Position numbers and translations under genes: made by a program. A stretch of DNA of 9,464 nt from Gemmatimonadota bacterium (lineage in GTDB: Bacteria; Gemmatimonadota; Gemmatimonadetes; Longimicrobiales; Gaopeijiaceae). The DNA lies in NCBI GenBank assembly GCA_018678395.1, contig JAHHMJ010000088.1, positions 1 through 9,464 on the forward strand, given 5' to 3'. Each line of letters opens with the position of its first letter. Position 1 is the stretch's first letter. The notes beneath the pieces are model-generated. The model was not told the origin of the DNA. It worked only from the letters and a program-made list of their open reading frames with translations, and made no database searches. This document shows, one piece after another, positions 6,340 to 9,464 of this stretch.

Positions 6340-7695
6340 GTGACCCACTCGGTGACACGGCTCGCGGTCTCGGTCATGGCAGCGCTCGTTCTCGGCCTCA
6401 CCGGCTGCGAGCAGATCGAGCAGTGGCAGGACTCCTGGCGGCCGCAGACGTCCCACGAGGCCTACCTGAAGGGCCTGCACGACGCCGGACTCGCGGGTAC
6501 CGCCCTGTCGCAGGCGTGGATTCGGGAGGCGGCTGACGCCGTGCTCGAGCCCCGCGACGTCGAGCTGCCCTTTCGGGAGGAGACCTTCATCGCGCCCGAG
6601 CGGCCCGAGGCCGTCGGGTACCGTTTCCGGCTCGAGCGCGGTCAGCGAATCCGGATCGGACTGGAGATCGACGCCGAAGACGCCCCCGAGGTCTTTCTGG
6701 ATTTCTTCCGGGTTCCGGCCGACGAGGGTGACCCCCTCCGGCCGGTCCAGGATGTCGAGGAAACCCCGGAAGGTTGGGTGTACGAACCGAACCGCGGCGG
6801 GGACTACATCGTCCGGGTTCAGCCGGAACTGCTCCGTGGAGGACGCTTCAGAATCGACTTCGAGTTGAACCCCGCACTCGCCTTTCCCGTAGACAGTTAC
6901 GACACCCGGGCAATCGGTTCGGTGTTCGGGGACGCGCGGGAGGGCGGACGGCGGTCGCACCACGGAGTCGACATCTTCGCGCCGCGGGGAACGCCCGTGG
7001 TCGCGTCGGTCGAGGGGCGGGTCACACGGGCCAACGTGACCAATCTCGGCGGCAAGGTCGTGTGGCTCCGGGACGCCCGGAAGGGGCGCAACGTCTACTA
7101 CGCCCACCTCGACTCGCAGACGGTGCGGGCCGGGACGGACGTGGGCGTGGGCGACACCCTGGGGTTCGTGGGCAACACCGGCAACGCGATCTCCACGCCC
7201 CCGCATCTCCACTACGGCATCTACTACCGCGGGCAGGGGCCGGTCGACCCCTTCCCCTTCCTGCGCGAGCCGCGGCGGACCCTTGCCGAGATCGACGTGG
7301 ACCTCGATCGACTGGGGACGTGGGCGCGGGTCGTCAACGACGGTTTGCGGCTGAGGGCGGCCCCTGAATCCGGGGCGGCGGTCCTCCGCGAGCTCAAGCA
7401 GCACACCGCGGTGCGCCTCCTCGCCGCCTCGGGTGACTTCTACAGGGTCGAATTGCCGGATGGCGCGGCCGGATATGTCTCCGCTCGTCTCACCGAGGGT
7501 GTCGAGGCGCCCGTCGCGGAGACGGTCGCGGCCACCGACACCGAGGCGCGGGCCCATCCTGCGGACGGGGCACCCGTCGTGCAGTTCGTGGCCGCCGGCG
7601 AGGCGCTGCCGGTCCTCGGGCGGTTCGAGGACTTCCTGATGGTACGCGAGCCCTCGGGGCGGCGGGCCTGGGTCCGCGCCGACACGCAGGACTGA
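6340..7695 (+). CDS. M23 (LytM-type) metallopeptidase lipoprotein with two SH3-like domains
   Basis: This is a predicted membrane-anchored peptidoglycan endopeptidase of 451 residues. Seen: a lipoprotein signal peptide with lipobox LTGC (Cys23), a linker, a beta-rich segment (about 85-180) resembling a bacterial pre-peptidase C-terminal (PPC) type fold, and the M23 domain (about 190-308). Its zinc ligands are His207 and Asp211 (SHHGVD) and His291, with His256 (YYAHL) and His289 (PPHLH), so the catalytic set is complete. Two SH3b-like modules follow: about 327-388 (LRLRAAPESG ... GYVSARL) and about 392-449 (a weaker repeat with ARAHPADG and RRAWVRAD). These suggest cell-wall binding. The GTG at 6340 gives the annotated signal peptide. 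A GTG at 6352 is also in frame and keeps the lipobox; neither has a strong Shine-Dalgarno. It stands alone on the plus strand, divergent from the der cluster. Confidence 0.9.
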   Translation: MTHSVTRLAVSVMAALVLGLTGCEQIEQWQDSWRPQTSHEAYLKGLHDAGLAGTALSQAWIREAADAVLEPRDVELPFREETFIAPERPEAVGYRFRLERGQRIRIGLEIDAEDAPEVFLDFFRVPADEGDPLRPVQDVEETPEGWVYEPNRGGDYIVRVQPELLRGGRFRIDFELNPALAFPVDSYDTRAIGSVFGDAREGGRRSHHGVDIFAPRGTPVVASVEGRVTRANVTNLGGKVVWLRDARKGRNVYYAHLDSQTVRAGTDVGVGDTLGFVGNTGNAISTPPHLHYGIYYRGQGPVDPFPFLREPRRTLAEIDVDLDRLGTWARVVNDGLRLRAAPESGAAVLRELKQHTAVRLLAASGDFYRVELPDGAAGYVSARLTEGVEAPVAETVAATDTEARAHPADGAPVVQFVAAGEALPVLGRFEDFLMVREPSGRRAWVRADTQD

Positions 7696-7703
7696 GAAAC
7701 GAC

Positions 7704-7740
7704 GAAGGCGGCGAGCCCCCCGGGGGGACCCGCCGCCTTC
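7704..7740 (-). terminator. Hairpin terminator between convergent genes, best fit to the minus strand
   Basis: A 10-base-pair perfect outer stem (GAAGGCGGCG with CGCCGCCTTC) encloses a C6G6 core. On the minus strand the inner stem is continuous with two G.U wobbles. On the plus strand the same positions are A.C mismatches. The minus-strand tail is GTCGTTTCTC, moderately U-rich; the plus-strand tail (ACTCTGCGAT) is not. It sits 8 bases after the M23 stop and 24 bases after the 60-residue gene's stop. It therefore probably ends the small gene's transcript and may also act, less strongly, for the M23 gene. Confidence 0.75.
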
Positions 7741-7764
7741 ACTCTGCGATCGACCTCGATCGAC

Positions 7765-7947
7765 TCAATTCATCTCGATCGGCGGAAACTGGCCGGCCTG
7801 CCAGTCGCCCCCATTCGCGATGCCGGCCCCGTACGCCTGGCCCGCAACGGGCGAAACCCACTCCCCGAGCGACACGACGAGCACGAAGGTCAAGCCCATG
7901 ATCACGAAGATCGAGGCGAAAGCGACTCCGGGCTCCTTGATGCGCAT
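7765..7947 (-). CDS. Small 60-residue single-span membrane protein, unknown function
   Basis: I do not recognise this protein. It has 60 residues: a short N-terminal MRIKEPG, one hydrophobic segment at about 8-27 (VAFASIFVIMGLTFVLVVSLG) and a Gly/Ala-rich hydrophilic tail ending GQFPPIEMN. The tail has almost no positive charge while the N-terminus has Arg and Lys, so an N-in, C-out orientation is predicted. A real gene is supported by a strong AGGAG 8 bases before the ATG at 7947 and by a hairpin terminator just after the stop that pairs best on this strand. It follows the 116-residue lipoprotein gene on the same strand after 126 bases and could be co-transcribed with it. A regulatory or assembly subunit of a membrane complex would fit, but nothing shows which. 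Confidence 0.75.
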   Translation of the reverse strand: MRIKEPGVAFASIFVIMGLTFVLVVSLGEWVSPVAGQAYGAGIANGGDWQAGQFPPIEMN

Positions 7948-8073
7948 GTCGGGGACTCCTGAGGGGTGAATCGGTGACGTTTCGCGAGATCAGCTCAAGT
8001 ATCGCGCCACGATACCCAACGGTGGAAGGGCGGTTCCCGAGAAGCACCTCGGCTGAACGGGTAGCCTGTCGGC
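7948..8073. other. Short intergenic stretch with a small inverted repeat
   Basis: This stretch separates the small membrane protein from the upstream lipoprotein gene. It contains an inverted repeat GTATCG-N5-CGATAC at 7999-8015. On the minus strand, part of it overlaps a poor promoter-like pair (TTCCAC, 18 bases, GATACT). The promoter match is too weak to list separately. I see no other gene here. Confidence 0.4.
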
Positions 8074-8424
8074 TCACCCACCGCTCATAACCAGCGCCAC
8101 GATCCCGAGGAACGCGAGTCCCATGCCGCCCACCAGCTGCAAGAGGTCCTGGCCGGCACCCGGAATCTGGCCGCCGTAGATCGAATCCACTTCCGTCGCG
8201 GGAATCCGCCGGACCTCGGAGTCCCCGTCGATGCCCACGTAAACGGAATCGCCGTTCAGGGTGGGGTGATTCAGGGTCACCCGTTCGCGCGAGTGCAGGA
8301 CGAGCCGAATGCGTTCGGGAAGCCTGGCGCCGGGATCGGCTGCAGGGTCATACGGCTGCATGCCGGCGCAGGCGGGAAGGCCCATGACGACCATCAACAG
8401 GAAGCACCCGAATGCACGACTCAT
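8074..8424 (-). CDS. Predicted lipoprotein with small beta domain and C-terminal membrane segment
   Basis: I cannot name this protein. It has 116 residues with a lipoprotein signal peptide (MSRAFGCFLLMVVMGLPAC, lipobox LPAC, Cys19). A proline-rich linker follows, then a compact beta-rich segment at about 38-86 (RIRLVLHSRERVTL, then GDSVYVGIDG, then VRRIPATEVDSIYG). The protein ends in a hydrophobic segment (LLQLVGGMGLAFLGIVALVMSGG, about 94-116). The beta segment recalls the short 'xRVxLxxG...GDSxxG...IPxxxV' domains common in hypothetical proteins of this kind of bacterium; that comparison is from memory. The ATG at 8424 is chosen for GGGAGG 6 bases upstream and because it places the signal peptide at the N-terminus. 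The frame is open 174 codons upstream, but that extension crosses the tRNA terminator. Confidence 0.82.
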   Translation of the reverse strand: MSRAFGCFLLMVVMGLPACAGMQPYDPAADPGARLPERIRLVLHSRERVTLNHPTLNGDSVYVGIDGDSEVRRIPATEVDSIYGGQIPGAGQDLLQLVGGMGLAFLGIVALVMSGG

Positions 8425-8573
8425 GATGCGCCTCCCGAGGGTGGTGCAGTGGTGCGGTGCCCCCGAACGCGCGAGGCCCGGCATCCAGCGACGTAGCCAT
8501 CCTGGATGGGAAGGACCCTCCCGCACAAGGAGATTCGGCCGTCCGCGGCGTTCGTGTCCCCGGGCCCACGCAG
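8425..8573. other. Intergenic region upstream of the lipoprotein gene
   Basis: This region holds the lipoprotein ribosome binding site (8431-8436) and, further upstream, nested inverted repeats around 8482-8509, annotated separately. I found no promoter match good enough to call. Transcription may start here or read through from the tRNA. Confidence 0.5.
8482..8509. repeat. Nested inverted repeats upstream of the lipoprotein gene
   Basis: CATCCAG (8482-8488) is inverted as CTGGATG (8502-8508) across 13 bases. The right arm also lies in a near-perfect palindrome CCATCC-T-GGATGG (8497-8509). This gives three CATCC-type half sites within 28 bases, about 60-85 bases before the lipoprotein start. 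An operator is one reading and an RNA hairpin another. The regulator is unknown. Confidence 0.4.
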
Positions 8574-8607
8574 AAGCCCGACACGGTCCGAAGACCATGC
8601 CGGGCTT
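8574..8607 (-). terminator. Terminator of tRNA-Gly with UUCG tetraloop
   Basis: On the minus strand a 15-base-pair stem (AAGCCCGGCATGGTC with GACCGTGTCGGGCTT) is closed by a UUCG loop. It contains two G.U pairs that are A.C mismatches on the plus strand, so the folded RNA is the minus-strand transcript. It begins 13 bases after the tRNA 3' end. The following sequence (CTGCGTGGG) is a poor U-tract. Confidence 0.78.
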
Positions 8608-8620
8608 TGCGTTCCCACAG

Positions 8621-8693
8621 AGCGAGCGACCGGGCTCGAACCGGCGACCCTCAGCTTGGGAAGCTGATGCTCTACCAACTGAGCTACGCTCGC
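8621..8693 (-). tRNA. tRNA-Gly (anticodon CCC, reads GGG)
   Basis: This 73-base gene folds into a complete cloverleaf. The acceptor stem GCGAGCG pairs with CGCTCGC. The D arm is GCTC-AGTTGGTA-GAGC. The anticodon stem TCAGC/GCTGA carries loop TTCCCAA, giving anticodon CCC. The variable loop is GGGTC, and the T arm GCCGG-TTCGAGC-CCGGT has one G.T pair. The discriminator base is T, as is usual for bacterial tRNA-Gly. The 3' CCA is not encoded (the next bases are CTG), so it must be added enzymatically. A terminator follows directly and a promoter-like pair lies just upstream. Confidence 0.97.
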
Positions 8694-8702
8694 GTGCCGG
8701 TC

Positions 8703-8732
8703 AATCTAACCGGGTGCGGCAACCGGCTTCAA
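8703..8732 (-). promoter_or_regulatory. Candidate promoter of tRNA-Gly
   Basis: On the minus strand TTGAAG (8732-8727) and TAGATT (8708-8703) are separated by 18 bases, each matching the sigma-70 consensus at four of six positions. The predicted start near 8696 leaves only a few bases of leader before the tRNA 5' end at 8693. The region between this and the upstream TPR-gene terminator is short, which supports an independent tRNA promoter here. Confidence 0.45.
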
Positions 8733-8768
8733 GGCGCCCGTCGTCGCGTCGGTGCCCCGAAAGACGAA

Positions 8769-8798
8769 GCGGGCGGCCGCCCGAAGGCGACCGCCCGC
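8769..8798 (-). terminator. Terminator of the TPR gene with UUCG tetraloop
   Basis: The minus-strand stem GCGGGCGGTCGCC pairs with GGCGGCCGCCCGC around a UUCG loop, 13 base pairs including one U.G wobble that is an A.C mismatch on the plus strand. The tail TTCGTCTTTC is moderately U-rich. It lies about 38 bases downstream of the TPR-protein stop codon and upstream of the tRNA promoter, so it separates the two transcripts. Confidence 0.8.
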
Positions 8799-8836
8799 AT
8801 CCATCTCACGATGGGACCGACCGAAGCCGATTCCGA

Positions 8837-9464
8837 TCAGTAGGAGATCGTGTAGCCGTACCCGGCGATGATCTCGCTGCTGGTGAACTCGACCGAGAAG
8901 GCCTGCGACGCCTCGGGCGCCGGCAAGGCGACCATGGTCGTCTCCGAGCCGATCTGCGCGCCGCCTGCATCGTAGAACTGGATCTCGAGCGTCACGTTCG
9001 TGCCCGCGTCGAGCGACACGTTGCCGATGGCACCCGTGACCATGCCGCCACCGTCGGCGAACCGCTGGAGCTGCACGTTGTTGACCATCACGCTCAGTCC
9101 CTCGATCGCCGCGACCATGTCGCGGGCCCGATCCTCGTCACCCAGCCGGTTGCTGGTCTGCGCGAGAATCAGGTAGGCGTTGCGGTTGTTCGGATCCAGC
9201 TCGAGCCACCGCTCGGCGACGCTCGCCATTTCCTCGAGCGCTCCGGCGGGCGGCTCGGGCATGTCCTCACCCTGCGGGTATGCCAACTGGATCGACCGCG
9301 CCCACATCTCGAGGGCGTCACGGTCGTTGGTGGCCAGATCGACCGCGGCCTCGAATGACTCGATGGCGGCCGGATAGTCCTCCATGGTATAGAGCCCCAC
9401 GCCGATCGCGTAATGCTCGACGCCGGTCAGATTGCCGGTAGCAGCCATGCGCTCGTACACGCCC
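8837..9464 (-). CDS. TPR-repeat protein with C-terminal FxLYD-like beta domain, N-terminus beyond window
   Basis: The visible 208 C-terminal residues start inside the gene. The frame is open to the right edge, and the first possible start (GTG at 9460) lacks a visible ribosome binding site, so the gene is probably longer. Seen: TPR-like helices at about 15-50 of the fragment (HYAIGVGLYTMEDYPAAIE, then FEAAVDLATNDRDALEMWAR) and about 84-118 (RWLELDPNNRNAYLILAQ, then LGDEDRARDMV). A beta-rich C-terminal domain (about 130-208) follows, with GAIGNVSLDAGTNVTLEIQFYDAGG, ending in GYGYTISY. It resembles FxLYD/DUF3426-type domains, in which a G-x-V-x-N strand is followed by FYDxxG. This suggests a protein-interaction scaffold, perhaps envelope-located; the signal peptide, if any, is out of view. 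Its own terminator follows at 8769-8798. Confidence 0.82.
   Translation of the reverse strand, partial: GVYERMAATGNLTGVEHYAIGVGLYTMEDYPAAIESFEAAVDLATNDRDALEMWARSIQLAYPQGEDMPEPPAGALEEMASVAERWLELDPNNRNAYLILAQTSNRLGDEDRARDMVAAIEGLSVMVNNVQLQRFADGGGMVTGAIGNVSLDAGTNVTLEIQFYDAGGAQIGSETTMVALPAPEASQAFSVEFTSSEIIAGYGYTISY

Noticed and set aside
5650..7557. Long open frame (about 635 codons) on the minus strand antisense to the M23 lipoprotein gene
   Set aside because: It covers the opposite strand of two genes with clear family motifs, is Arg/Gly/Pro-rich as expected of a GC-rich shadow frame, and has no recognisable domain.
7747..7781. Three CGATCG palindromes within 35 bases
   Set aside because: GATCG-type words are frequent throughout this window, so the cluster is probably compositional rather than a binding array.
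8309..9358. Plus-strand open frame of about 349 codons crossing the tRNA
   Set aside because: It runs through the tRNA-Gly, two terminators and the antisense of the TPR gene, so it cannot be a real coding sequence.
1..9464. CRISPR array, insertion sequence, integrase, toxin-antitoxin or phage remnant
   Set aside because: I saw no repeat array, terminal inverted repeats or matching protein motifs. The tRNA has no adjacent integrase gene or repeated 3' end within the window.

Overview
The window reads as chromosomal core DNA of a high-GC, Gram-negative-type bacterium. Two lipoprotein signal peptides, a peptidoglycan hydrolase and the gene styles (TPR protein with a C-terminal beta domain, SurE-Pcm pair, short HTH-only MerR protein) would suit Gemmatimonadota or a related phylum. 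That placement rests on memory of gene style, not on a search. I see no insertion sequence, phage gene, CRISPR array or defence island.

Region 1 (1-6128, minus strand) is a tightly packed seven-gene cluster, transcribed from high to low coordinates: DUF512-type PDZ/radical-SAM protein, der, plsY, gpsA, a short MerR-type regulator, surE, and pcm (running off the left edge). Five of the six junctions are 4-base overlaps of the NTGA type. The exception is merR-surE, with a 31-base gap. The cluster joins ribosome assembly (Der), the first steps of phospholipid synthesis (GpsA makes glycerol-3-phosphate, PlsY acylates it), nucleotide housekeeping and protein repair (SurE, Pcm), an uncharacterised radical-SAM protein and a DNA-binding protein.

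Region 2 (6129-6339) is a divergent intergenic region. On the minus strand it holds a reasonable sigma-70-like promoter for the cluster, with a GGGACG-N7-CGTCCC dyad overlapping its spacer and -35 box. On the plus strand it holds a weaker ECF-sigma-like match. Region 3 (6340-7695, plus) is an envelope lipoprotein with an intact M23 (LytM) metallopeptidase site and two C-terminal SH3-like domains.

Region 4 (7704-9464, minus) holds a 60-residue membrane protein, a 116-residue lipoprotein with a C-terminal membrane segment, a tRNA-Gly(CCC), and the 3' part of a TPR protein. Three hairpin terminators lie here. All three pair completely only when read on the minus strand, where A.C mismatches become G.U wobbles, and two are closed by UUCG tetraloops.

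I did not find a convincing new multi-gene system. The least understood parts are the DUF512 radical-SAM protein and its linkage to der, the MerR protein together with the promoter dyad, and the two small envelope proteins.
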